DNA of 64,000 nt from Scedosporium boydii (lineage: Eukaryota > Ascomycota > Sordariomycetes > Microascales > Microascaceae): the NCBI GenBank assembly GCA_002221725.1, contig NJFT01000155.1:1-64000 (forward strand), given 5' to 3'. Shown piece after piece: positions 47,782-59,634 of the stretch. The number at the start of each line of letters is the position of its first letter. Positions within the stretch are counted from its first letter, which is position 1. A program made the position numbers and the translations under genes. The notes beneath the pieces are model-generated. The model made no database searches. It saw nothing but the letters and a program-made list of their open reading frames with translations, and was not told the origin of the DNA.

Positions 47782-49456
47782 CTGGCTCGTTGCGTCTGTG
47801 GATATCTAGTAGAGCGGCGCCGAATTGAATTGAGATGCCGCATTTATGGAGAGCTCGTGATGCCGTGGAGGTTGAGATGAAAAGCTGGTTAGGAATCCTG
47901 ATGTTAAATCGGACGTGGCCGATTCCCTCACCAAACTCAAGATCAATCAATTGACCAGATCCATGAATGGACACTGAGAATTAGGAAGCGCTGTGGTATA
48001 ATTAGTGGCATAATCGTATTCTTACTGTGTGTGAGGGCCCTGAACCCCACAAAAAAAGCACTCGGTTGTCGTATGACCCCAGGAATACAGTATAGATACT
48101 GTGAATTCAACAGCAAATCCGGCATGCGGTTTCTCCTCTTACTTCAGAGCTTAGAACTACCATCTTGTGCCTCCACTTTCACCCACCTTCTTGAACTGCC
48201 TAGCCGTCTTGAAGGAGAGGCTTTGGCAGACGGAAATATTATTCGATATCCAGGATGCTGTTGAAAATCAGAAGACGCTGATCATACTGGCAGGACTCGG
48301 TGAATGACTTGGGAAAGAAAGACCAACCAGCCAAGGATTGCTTGATGAGGGAACGTACTCCTCCATGCTCGTCCCAATTAGCACCGTAGCAGAGGTAAGA
48401 TACTGGAAGGAGTGTCTAGACTGGTCATTCATACATCAACATTGCCGGATACTGGTTCAAACATTCTCTGCTGTCTTCCCAATCGAAGTTTTTGGCAAAT
48501 CTTGCTGGCGCAGAATCCCCAGGCCCATAGAAGCTTCCTTGTGGGGTATTTCAAGATCCTTTCTCAGTGCTGCTGCATAGTATTGAGATTACATCAATCA
48601 ATACAGTTTTGACGCATTTGATACAATGAGTTGCTACAATTGTGGTTCCAAGTCGGTACTTCGAATAGGCTGCTGACAAATACGCCGATGCTCCATTGTA
48701 CTTCCATTGTCCATTGTCCTCGGAGATCTGCTTCGAGGTCTTCAAAGCTCCTTCGCTTTCTGGATTGTCATCGATCAATGTCGTTGCACATGCAAGCTTC
48801 GTAGCAGCTGTGACCAATCAGGGGCCACGCAAAGTAATGCCGCCCAGTTTGCCCCACTGTTCCGTCCGCTAAATCCTCTGCTCCGTTATTTTGATCTTGA
48901 CATTGGCGACTTGGATTGATGCTTTGATACCCCCGCCCCCTCCCCTTCTGTTTCCAGTGACCACCGGATTTACTTCGCGATCCAGATGTCCTCGTTTTTG
49001 TAGTACACGTAACACTACGCAGTATCGAGCTTTGCTGTGTTGAACTCAACCTCCGGACTGGATCTAATTGGAATCTTCGCAGCAATCTTGGGAAGCTTCG
49101 AAATGGACTTGGGGCCTGGCTCTCCTGGCGCCGCTGTCGTCATGGACCCAAGGATCGATTGATCTGCTTTGAGTCAAGTTCTGGGTAGCTTGAGAATGAA
49201 TCAACCTTGGTGCTGCTCTCGTATGATAGCTCCCGGCCCCTCCCCTCCGTAGACGTTTGGTCACTCGCGCTTGTATCATACTGATATGCAGGAGGAGACG
49301 TGTCTGGCTCCTGCTCCTGCAGCTGTTCCATTGTTCCATTACCGTCGCATGTCCCCATCTGGAGTCGTCGTCATTCTTCAAACCACGGCAGCACATCATT
49401 AATCCAAGCAACCCCGCCCACCATTGAAAACTCTCGGTTCTCCCGCTCATCTCTTC
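47782..49456. other. divergent promoter region between RFT1 and the Rieske/AIF gene
   Basis: About 1.7 kb with no supportable gene. The open frames are short and low in motif content. Confidence 0.55.
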
Positions 49457-51355
49457 ATGATTTCCAAACTTCCCCCTCCCCTCCATACACGAATAGGAGT
49501 CTCAATAGCCTCAATAGTCTCAATACCCCTCCTTTCTCGTCTAGCTTCCCCGTCTATTCGACTTTCTCACCATCTCCTTTCCAACCAAACAAGATTCAGT
49601 ACTGGACACGGTCCAAAGTTCACAATGGCCAAGGAATACAAGCTTAAGGACCTCTCAGCCCTCTCGCTGAAACCTGGTGAGATGCAAGAGGCGGAAGTAG
49701 AGGGAGTTGAAAGTGGAAAAGTGCTCCTTGTCAACGCTGGAGGTTCCATCCAAGCTGTCGGCTCTAAGTGCACACACTACGGCGCTCCTCTTGTCAAAGG
49801 CATTTTGACGGCGTCTGGTCGTATCACTTGTCCCTGGCACGGTGGTAAGTTGCTCCCAGGATTGGGTTTTCTTCTCCTTTCTCTGTCCGAAAATCTCTAT
49901 TACCGTGCTTGAGGCGTAGCTTATGCATAGACAGCTTGCTTCAATGCAAAGTCTGGCGATATCGAAGATGCACCCGCGCTCGATTCTCTTTCGGTCTTCC
50001 CAGTTGCCGAGCGCGACGGTGCCGTATACATATCTGGTGAAGAAGAGGCCATCAAGTCTGGGCGTAGGAAGCCCAACTTCCAGTGCCGTGCCGCCGCCGC
50101 TTCTAAACCGCAAGAACAAAAAGTCTTGGTTGTCGGAGGCGGCTCCGGAGCACTTGGTGTTGTTGATGGACTCAAGGAGAATGGATACGACGGACCCATC
50201 ACTGTCATATCCTCGGAGGGTTATCTACCAATTGACCGACCTAAGCTTTCCAAAGCCTTGTCGACCGATCCGGACAAGATTGCTTGGAGGGATGGCGCCT
50301 GGTACAAGAGTGGCGCCGTAGACATAGTCGATGACGAAGTAACCGGCGTCGATTTTGCCAAAAACGCTGTCCATACCAAGAAGGGTGAAACAATTTCATA
50401 CTCGAAGCTTGTGTTGTCCACGGGAGGAACACCGCGAAGACTCCCTCTAGAGGGTTTCAAGACACTAGGCAACATCTTTACTCTACGGACGATTGACGAC
50501 ACCAAGAAGATTGTGGAGGCCGTAGGTGACAAGGGCAAGAAGATTGTTATTATTGGGTCATCCTTCATCGGCATGGAGGTAGGCAAGGCCTTGTCCAGCG
50601 GTAACTCAATTTCCATTGTTGGTATGGAAAAGGTACCGCTCGAGAGGGTCTTGGGAGAAGAGGTTGGTGCGGGGTTACAAAAGGGCCTCGAGGCCTTGGG
50701 AGTCAAATTCTACCTGTCTGCTTCGGTTGAGAAAGCAGAAGCATCCGCAGCCGATGCGAGCAAAGTCGGCGCTGTGGTCCTAAAGGACGGTACCAGACTT
50801 GAGGCGGACCTCGTTATCCTGGGTGTTGGCGTGGCTCCAGCCACTGCCTACCTCAGGGATAACAGTGCTGTGAGTCTCGAGAGGGACGGCTCGCTTAAGG
50901 TGAATGAGAATTTTGTGGTGGAGGGACTCGAAAATGTCTACGCCATTGGCGACATTGCCACATTCCCGTACCACGGCCCCGGCGGAGACGGCCGATCCAC
51001 CCGCATCGAACACTGGAGTGTGGCTCAGAACGCGGGAAGGGCTGTGGCCCGAGACATTACCCATCCCAAGGAGGCCCCCTGGTCCTTCATCCCCGTATTT
51101 TGGTCTGCCCTGTCAGGCCAGCTGAGATATTGCGGAAACGCGTCTGCTGGGTGGGATGATATTGTCATTCAGGGAAATCCCGCGGAAGGAAAGTTTGTCG
51201 CCTACTACTGCCGCGGTGAGACAGTGTTGGCCATGTCGGCTATGGGCAGGGACCCAGTACTTGCGCAGTGCAGCACACTGATGTATGAGAACAAGATGCC
51301 TTCGAAGAGTCAGATTGTTGGAGGGCTGGACGTTTTGACAGTAAACGTTAACTGA
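49457..51355 (+). CDS. Rieske-domain AIF/AIFM3-type FAD-dependent oxidoreductase
   Basis: Two exons, 49457-49844 and 49935-51355, giving 602 residues from the first ATG. Residues 1-56 are Arg/Ser-rich without acidic residues (LLSNQTRFSTGHGP), a likely mitochondrial presequence. A second ATG at 49625 (MAKEYKLKDL) would give a 546-residue form without it. The N-terminal Rieske domain has both ligand pairs, CTHYGAP and CPWHGAC, the latter spanning the intron. An FAD site (VLVVGGGSGALG), an NAD site (KIVIIGSSFIGMEVGKAL), the FAD-binding VYAIGDIATFP and a C-terminal reductase domain follow. This is the architecture of mammalian AIFM3 and fungal Rieske-AIF proteins. The flavin presumably passes electrons from NAD(P)H to the [2Fe-2S] centre; the acceptor is unknown. 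Confidence 0.9.
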
Positions 51356-52807
51356 AGCCGGGGGGAGGATGGAATATGACGAGGCAAGTCACTGGAGCAC
51401 TCATGGATGTATTTTCGCGTCTCAGGGTCAGACATGTCATGCTTTTCTTTTCCTTCCTCCTTGACACTTGCCGATCGTAGGACAATGTCCCCCAAGGTCC
51501 CCCTTTCCCATCTCCTGCGTAGATAGCTTGCGTCGCAGCGAGCCCTTATTCTCATATATACAGGCGCCTTCCTGGGAGCCTTTCTGTCTCAGTCTGAGAG
51601 ACAGTCGGCTCTAGCTTGTCACGAGTTACCATTCCATAGAGCAGAATAGTTTGCGGGTTGGCTCGCTGATAAGCAGATGCTAGCCTCAGCTTTGTCGTTG
51701 CCCCGAGGCAGAAGATTGGGGAAAGATCTCCCGATGGCTCTGATCTTCAAGTCCTGGTAACCTAGAACCTCCTGGTGAGCGTCCTCTCACGTCATTTGAG
51801 TCGATACGGTCTCCAGCTGAGAGATTCAACTTAGGTGGGCATTCGGAAAGTTAGTTAGAGAATTCGATATTAAATCCCGACCAACAGGCCAAAATCCCTG
51901 GTAATGTTTTACTTTTTCTCTGATCTTCCATCCGGCGAATCTCTTCAAGCTGAGCGTGAAAGGATTTCTTATTTTTCAGCTTGTCCTTTCTTTTCCCTCC
52001 TTTCCTTTCTGTCTCTATCAATTTATTTAGTTATTTATTTATTTTATTTTTATTTTTATTTTTTTCTTTCCAACTTCGTTGTGCTTTGTATTTCTCAAGT
52101 CCCACTTGGTGAAAGCGGTTCTGTATGTAAATTATTTTAGGTTGCTCTGCCTGTGTACTTCGTAGTGGCTGCGCTATCAAATTTCCGGGACCTTCGCAAT
52201 TTAGAAGATTCAGGCAAAGTCACTCGGTACTCTACAAAGTCGGTACAACAGGTACTCAAGGTCCCAGTCCAGTCCCGAAGCGGTTAAAGCAGGACGCGCT
52301 ACGTCACAAGGCCCAAGCGAACGCGACTTCCACGGGTCCACCTAAACTACGTTATCTGACCAGGGAAGGTGCGATAGTCACCGCCCCGCTTTTCTCCTCT
52401 TCCCAAGTATTTTGGCGCCTTCAGGCTGCTTCAAATTGTTCTCTTCTTTTGACAAAAGAGAGAAACTTTCGCTTTCCCGTCCCTCAGTTTTGTCTAACAC
52501 TGGGTTCACAAAAACTCTATTCCCCAGGCCAAAAATCCAACCCGGTCCCTTGACCTTCAGCACCCCCGATCGTCGATTCGCTCAAATCCTGTGCTCTCAA
52601 ACATGCGTCTCTAGTGTGCAACACTTTCTTCTCGTCGACAGGTCACCGCCGCCAGTGTCGAGCAACACCACAACACCACACACCCCTCCGAGCCGCTCCC
52701 GCCCCTACCACTGCGTCTGCACCTGTGGCTTGCGTCCGCCATGCTGACTCGGGTCTCGAGCGGACAGCAAAAGCAGAGTGCGTAGGGATAGTTGATCAAC
52801 CACGAGA
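51356..52807. other. intergenic region upstream of the coiled-coil gene
   Basis: About 1.45 kb. It has an A/T-rich TTTA-type stretch (52020-52070), a TACTTCGTA motif (52156-52164) and a CT-rich leader. No gene is supported. Confidence 0.55.
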
Positions 52808-55528
52808 ATGACTGGCGACGATGCCTCTGAGGCCCCGAGCCAAGCCGAGTCAGACGGCCCATCGCCGTCTTCTTCTGATGTACCGCCCCTTCGGTGCTGC
52901 TGTGGCGATCTGAACTGTATCGTCTTGAGACACAACTGCTCGATCTTGGAGAGCGTCGAGAAGGATGTCCATATGGCAGCAAAACTTGGCCAAGTATGTT
53001 GCCCTCTTCCTTCGATCCCGGAGCTCATGGTCGTTTCGTTTCGTTTCTCTTCTCTCGCGGCTTCTTTTGCTTTTTTTATTTTCTCGCCTTGTTTTCCCTT
53101 GCAAATCGTAATTCTATTCTCCTTGATCGTGTTCGCCCAGCCTGCTCTGTTTTCTATGTAAATATGGCCAGAGTCATATTTAGGTTCCGTCCCGAGGGGC
53201 CTTTTTTGCATGTCTTGCTCTGTCTCTGAACTATTTCCTTGTTGGGTTTCTTTGCATCGAATATCGAACAATTTATATTGTTCCTCATGGCTGCCTTCAC
53301 TCTCCCCTCGCATGTGCGCCTCCACTTCCTGAGCCCCCGTCTACACCCTCTATCTGCTTTCTCTATCTAGTCTAGCTGGAACCGTTGTGAAAATGGCCCC
53401 CTCGCTAACTTTTGCTCTGCAGGCGCTATTAGTTCGCCATGAAGCCTACATGGTTGATACCGAGCGAGACCGCGCTGCACTGACCTCCCGCATCAATCAG
53501 CTTGAGACCGACAAAAGGGAGCTGGAAGCCATGAACGCGAGGACGATCGAAGAAAACCGCGCCCTGCTAGATCAGCTCGAAGAGCTGAATAACTCCGTTT
53601 CCGAGTCAGAGAGCCGCATTCAAGTCCTCGAGGCAAGTTTACAGGCTTCCGAGCAGACCATCCGTCGACTCGAGATCACCGCATCCCGCGCCGCCGACAT
53701 GGAAAGACACATCACCACCCTAGAGAATGACCTCGAACACGCGCAAAACACACTTGTTAACACGGAAGAGGAGTCTCGATCTGCTGTAAGACGGTGGAGG
53801 TTAGCTGAACGCACAATTGCCGACCTCCAGAGTCAACTTGACTTGATGGAGCGTGGTGCTCGTGAGGAAAGAGAGCGACAAGCCGAGGTTATTGATCGTA
53901 TGGAACGCCAGCGTGAGATCGAGAGGGAACTTAGTACTGCGGCAGGCCGCCTCAAGGGCGCTGCCGCCGTCAAGTCTCTCGGTTTTGGACCCCAGAGCAG
54001 CACGGGTGCGGGAACAAGCACGGTCGTCTCACATTTCGTGAGGGATCTACTGCAGGATAACGCGAACTTACAGCTAGGAATTGCTGAGCTCAGAGAACTG
54101 CTTGCCAATTCCAGTGATGAGATCCAAGTGCTTAGAGAACGCCTTTCTCTGCATCAGCCTATTCACGAGACTTCACCTGTCGCCTTTGTCTCGGATTTGA
54201 GAGCCGAACTCGGAGCGCCCCAGTCTCCCCCATCTCGGGAGGTCCATATACACCATCATTACCATGTCACGCCAAAACAGGAGAACCGAAAGCCCAAGAG
54301 GAGAAGGCAGGGTATGAACTCGTTGTCGGGATTCATGCCACCTACACCAGAGCATTCCTCTCCCACCCTTCCACCTACTGTCCGCGAGCAATGGCAGAGA
54401 CAGGCTATTCATGATCCCTATTCCCCGAGAAGCCCTATAACAAACGAGTCGGAAACAGAATCCTCTGTCCGGTGGTCACGCGCCTCTAATCTCATCTCCG
54501 AGTTTGCGCTATCAACTTTGTCTAGTTCGCCCCAGAGCAATCCTCGCTTGTCAATGTTTGATGGAAGCATGGCTCTCGATAGTGACGGGCCGCCCTCGCC
54601 ATCTACAAGCATAGATCCATTGTCTCCGACCCCCAAGTCGGATGGAAATGGCATGCAAATGCCGGTTATGCCTTTGAACAGCAATTTCCAGGGCTTTATG
54701 CCCTCCTCGCCCTACCCTGCCTGCACAACGGCACTCTCACTCGGCATTGTAGAGTTGCCTCAACCGTCTTTACCCGTGCAACATCCGGACAACATGGGCG
54801 GAGACACAGTAGAGGAAGTTGACGACGATGACGACTCTTCGACACGGACAACTACTGAAAGAGACAGTCCAAGAGCCGAATTGGAGCAGCTAGAAGAGGT
54901 GGATGACATGTCTAGCCCCCCAAGCCCACTACGGTCTGTTCTTCGTCGGACCGTGTCTCATGAATCCATCATGTCCCTCTCTGGTGGTCTGGATATTCAC
55001 ACTCTCAAGAATCGTCCAAGCCAGCTCACTTTATGCCATCTAGGCAGTGCGCAGGCCATTGTAACAGGGATAACGGCGCAGCCAACTCTCTCCACCCTCG
55101 GTGGAAAGCGGGGCTCTGCCGTTCTGCGGGACAGCCTCGCCGCGCTCCCATCTCCCACGCCTCAGCAGACCGCTGGATCATCCTTTGGGACTCTTGGTAA
55201 ATGGAGGGGGTGGCGACCCTGGGGAGGTCGGACTTCTACGGGTGGTGATGAAAGCAGCAACAACAACGACGGTCCACCCACAAATGACACACCCACGAAC
55301 GACACCTCGGCAGAGACGGCGGTTGCCGTCTCCGTTCAGATTAAGCCCAAGCCTGCCACCAAGGAAAGGGAGAAGGATATCATTCGCACTCCCGGGATCA
55401 ATCAACCGGGAGCCATCCCCGGCTTCCAAGAGTACTGGGCGGCCTCACAACGGCGCCGCGGTGCGCCAAGTAAGGTACAACCCGACACTGTTGATCGAGC
55501 TGCCCTCAAAGACATATTAGAAAGTTGA
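52808..55528 (+). CDS. uncharacterised fungal coiled-coil protein with Cys-rich N-terminus and His cluster
   Basis: Two exons, 52808-52993 and 53423-55528, giving 763 residues. The 429-bp intron is unusually long for this window; the join reads AAKLGQALLVRHEAYMVD. The N-terminus carries a compact LRCCCGDLNC motif followed by a helix. Residues about 65-310 are a long coiled coil with heptad-like Leu/Glu/Arg patterns (RINQLETDKRELEAMNAR, EELNNSVSESESRIQVLE). Then comes a striking VHIHHHYHVTPK cluster next to a basic patch (KPKRRR), which could be a nuclear localisation or metal-binding element. The C-terminal half is Ser/Pro-rich and probably disordered, with acidic EEVDDDDDS, and ends in a conserved-looking GFQEYWAASQRRRGAP. 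I recognise no enzyme domain. A scaffold or cytoskeleton-linked role is inference only. Confidence 0.8.
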
Positions 55529-56498
55529 TAAGTTTCCTAACTTTTTCCTCCTCTTCTTTTTCCTTTGTCTTCCACTTAATACAGCCACCATACGCATCCG
55601 CATCATTGAAGTTTTGGATCGTCACGCACGACGAGTGCTCGCTACACTCGGTAATCGAGATGGATACCCCCATCCCGCGCTTGCTTTCGCTTGCGGTTTC
55701 CTTTGTTATTTATTTGTTCTCTTGGATGGACGCCTTATTCGGTTTATGCCGTTGCTGGGGTGCTGTTTGCTTGTGAATTCGTGTTTTTGGATCTATCTTC
55801 GCGGCAAAGTGATTAAGAGCATGGCAACGGAGTCTTCTCGCTTTTTTTTACAGGAGGAGAGTACACTGCATTAGGTCGAGATACCTTGTCTTTTTGTCCT
55901 TCTCGTTAGGGGACTATTGGAAGTTTATGATTAAATTTGGATTTGATATACCACAAGACTAAGGATGATAGAAGGAGAGAGAGATTGAACTTAATACATA
56001 TACCCCATTGTTTCTGTTAACCATATCCCGTCCGTGGTTGCCGTTTTCACCGTGATCAGGGGTTCGAGGAAGTATGTTCCAAGTTGGGAGACATTGATAT
56101 TGCCAACCGAATCACCAGTCTAACACAAGAGGATAGTTGGAATACGGGGGGAGGGGGCGGGGTGGAAGAGAAGACATTTGATTCAAAATCAAAACGACGA
56201 ACGTGACATTATCCTGCATTAAAGACTTCTCCATTCCAGTCATTAAAATTGGTATCCCATCCAAAACTCCCACTCCAAATCCAAGTTCCCTCCCAGGCGC
56301 ATGTCTCGCTGAATAAATTCATGCGCTCATTCATGTCTCCAAAAAAAGAAATAAATCAATAAATAAATCGCGTCCGTAAAATCCCCGCTTCATATGCATA
56401 GGTGTAAATAATTATACACAAAAAAAAATATCGTTCAAATCCGGGTCATCCAACCCTCTCATTACCCTCGACATCACACACCATCCCGTTGTGTTCAT
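55529..56498. other. shared 3' region of two convergent genes
   Basis: About 970 bp between the stop codons of the coiled-coil gene and the Zn2Cys6 gene. AT-rich, including A runs near 56341 and 56420 typical of fungal 3' regions. No gene is seen. Confidence 0.6.
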
Positions 56499-59400
56499 TC
56501 ATACCCCTAGCCAATCCCTAGTGGCATCAACGGCATAAGTGCCGAAGTTGATGTACTCCGCCGTGACGGGAATGACGCCTCCGTGCCCGTCCCCGCCGCT
56601 TCCGTTCGCCGCCGTCCCGCCTGCCAGACCACCGCCGGCAGCCGCAGCATCCACCATTCCATGGGCCATCGGGTAAAGAGCGTTTTCGCCTCCCGGCGGC
56701 ACTCTCGGGTAGTTGAACCAGTTAAACACGTCCAGGTATTCCAGCTCGTTTGGCGCCGGAGTTCTAGCGGGAGTGAGGCTGGGCATGCGGGATGGTGCGC
56801 CGCTTAGTCCGCTACCGCCAGCACCACCACCACCATTCCCGGCATAGGCGCTTGGCGGGGGGTGTCGCGGCTGGTGTGAAATGAGCCACTCGAGGTCAAA
56901 CGCCGTGCGCCTCATATCAGCGAGGATCTTGACCGACTTCGGTGTCACCCCGTCACCCTTCCTCTCGCTATCTTTATATTCATCAAGCACCCTCTGAAGC
57001 AGCTGAGAGTACCTGCTTGCGACCTGCCAGTAGCGTCCCATCTCACGAAGCGCGGTGAGGAAGACCGTGATGTTAGGCGACAAGGGGTGCTCCATCGTCG
57101 ACGCGTGCACTAGGAGCAAGCGCGCCGCAACCCACAGACTAAAAGCAAACGGCGGACCGAGCTTGTCGAGCAGGGCGTTCGAGTTCACGTATTCGTATAT
57201 GGCTGCGATATTCTCAACTGCTACCTGGCAACGCTGCATCGCTCCATAGGAGGGCGCAAATATTGCGGAGCGCATAGTGGGATATGCCGCGGATGAATGG
57301 AGCCGGATAACTGTCGTGTGGAAAGTTGTCTGGAGCATGACCCACGAACAGGCGGCAGCTTTATTCGCTGCAGATTGGCACCCCATGCTACCGAATTCAG
57401 CGGGCAAGACAACCTGCCATTGAGATAACAGGGAGTCAAGCTCTTTGTATCGTCTCTGCCACCGCTCCACATCGGGCCCAGCGCTGATATCCACAGGTTC
57501 CTTGAGGAAGAGGTGTATCTGAGATAGAATTGACAGAATGTCAATGTAGTACGCAAATGCTCCAAGGTTCTCCGGTCGCCCCAAACCCGGCTCAATAACA
57601 CCATCTCCAGCAGTTTGGCCCCTCAGATACCACCGGGTCTCGACTTTTTGGTTCTTCGCCCACAACTCGTCTCGGCAGGGCAATTTCCTTTCGATATCCC
57701 TATCTCCGAGTGCGAAGTCAAATGCTGTAACAATCGTAGCATACCTATCCAGAAGATAAACCATCCAAAAGAGCCGCCGCCGGGACTCTTCTTCGATGAA
57801 GTCTCTCGGCTCAGGGAGGATAGTAGCACGTAACGTGGATATGGATGGAAGGTTGGGCGCGACAGTCAAGGGAGAGCTCTCGACGGCGAGTCCGATTTGC
57901 ACAACCGCCCTCGTAATCAAGGCCATGATATTCCAACTCGGGGGGCCGTGGCTACTACCAAATAAATCGAGGGCGAGGATAACAAGTGCCTGTAGGGATT
58001 TCACAGATAAGTTGTCCAAGCCGTAGAGCAGCACCTTTCTTTTGGAAAGGTCGTGGTAATGGCGTTTTCTATCCTCGGTTAGTCGAGCGTCTTGGGAGAA
58101 ACGAAGCGTCGTCGCCACAATGGCATGAAGAAGGACGCGGTCAGCCTCATCGAGTGATGTGTGGCCACCAAAGAATGCATCAAACGTCGTCTTTCTATGT
58201 AGGATCGGACACCATGTGTGGATTTGCTTAAAGTAGAGCTCAACCAGGGCGTACAGCAAATCGTATGGAGGTAGTTCCTGTTCAGGTCCAGCGGCGGGGG
58301 TATCCGACTGTTGCGTGAGAAGACTAGAGGGGTGGACTTTCACATCGCCACGCGAATAATAATCCCGGCTATGCTGCTGCTGTTGCTGCTGCTGGGATGC
58401 GGTTGCCACCGTATGTGATTGCTGGGGGTGTTGGGCTTGAAAACCATCGTGTAATGGCGCCGATACCGACGCGGATGGGCCCAGGCCTGTAAAGGTCACT
58501 GGATTCGCAGGTTGAAACCCCTGTGGTTTCGGTTGCAGGAATACCCTAGCTTCGCCATGGTGAGAACTCTGCATCGGATCTGGATGCCTAAACAAGGAGG
58601 AGTGGCCCTGCTCTCTCGGTGTGCCTTGCTCACTCGTCACGCTTGGGACGCTGGGGTTGCTGAGGCGCAAGCTAGGGGTGCTTGACGCGAGGGTATTGAT
58701 GTTTGCTCCGCTGGTAGAAGCGGTAGCGGTCATGTAGGCCTCGAGAATCTGGGAATGGGTCCTTTGGATCTCCTCGAGCCTATCGAGGCGCTGCTCAAGC
58801 TCCTTCCCGTAGCCAGCTCGAAGGCCAGGCTTCTTTCGCTCCTTGTATTCGCAGAGTGCTCCATTGCGACTACACCAACCACAGGCAGGTTGTCCACGAT
58901 CGCATTTAACCTAATGGATGGCAATAAAATCAGCATTATTCTTGAGAGGTCTTAACGGGATTGACTGCGAGAAGGTGTAAGGTGCTTTAAAGTCCGGCGC
59001 CCGCCGCGTGAAGGTGCCTGAGGGCGAGTAGGGAATATTGAAGTGGGGTACGGCACGAAACAGTACGTGACACGAGCTGGTTGGTGGAAGAGCGTACCTT
59101 TCGCTGTTTGCAGAGTTCACACCTAGGCAAAGTAAAGAGGTGAGACATTAGTAACCAATGTTAGAGGCTCTTCGGGGAAAAGATACAGCTCGTGGGATTA
59201 TTCTCAAGATGTGATGGGGAGAATGCAGAGAAGATTCGGTAGTGTTAGAGCGAAACGAAGGATGACCTCGCGAGCTTCAGCGAGGCATCTGAGTAGGCTA
59301 AAGGTCGGGATTCGGGAGGGGGGAAGGAGAGGACTTACGACACAGAGAGCGGTCGCTTGCGCTTTCCAAGACGGACCGAGTCGTTGTCTTCATTTTCGTG

Positions 59401-59634
59401 GTCAAGGTCATCGGGGCTGGGGACGGGGTTGCCCTCATCACTCTCCTGGTCGGTGCTAGGCATGGCGGCAGAGTTGGCATCTGACGGCGGAGCGCCAACA
59501 CTAGAAGCTCCTAGGGGATATGCCGAGCCGGGTGATCTACTCTCTTGCTTGGTACTGCCGCCCTGCGGCTGGTGCTGGTGCTGGGACTGGGGCTGCTGCG
59601 CTCCCTGCTGGTGTTGCTGATGCTGCTTCGTCAT
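56499..59634 (-). CDS. Zn2Cys6 transcription factor with fungal-specific regulatory domain
   Basis: Three exons on the minus strand, 59634-59339, 59122-59098 and 58910-56499, giving 910 residues. A Gln/Ser-rich N-terminus of about 90 residues leads to GKRKRPLSVS. The binuclear zinc cluster is CELCKQRKVKCDRGQPACGW plus CSRNGALC, spacing C-x2-C-x6-C-x6-C-x2-C-x6-C. A linker and coiled coil follow (KPGLRAGYGKELEQRLDRLE). The zinc cluster is split by an intron and its first half comes largely from a 25-bp exon. After a Pro/Gln-rich segment with seven Gln, the fungal-specific regulatory domain starts at YALVELYFKQIHTWCPILHR, with EEESRRRLFWMVYLLDRYA. The tail is Gly-rich. Target genes are unknown; proximity to a rhamnonate dehydratase 3.6 kb away is suggestive only. 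Confidence 0.9.

Noticed and set aside
52894..53229. Open frames within the long intron of the coiled-coil gene
   Set aside because: They are low-complexity Phe/Ser-rich translations of pyrimidine-rich intron sequence, without start context or motifs.
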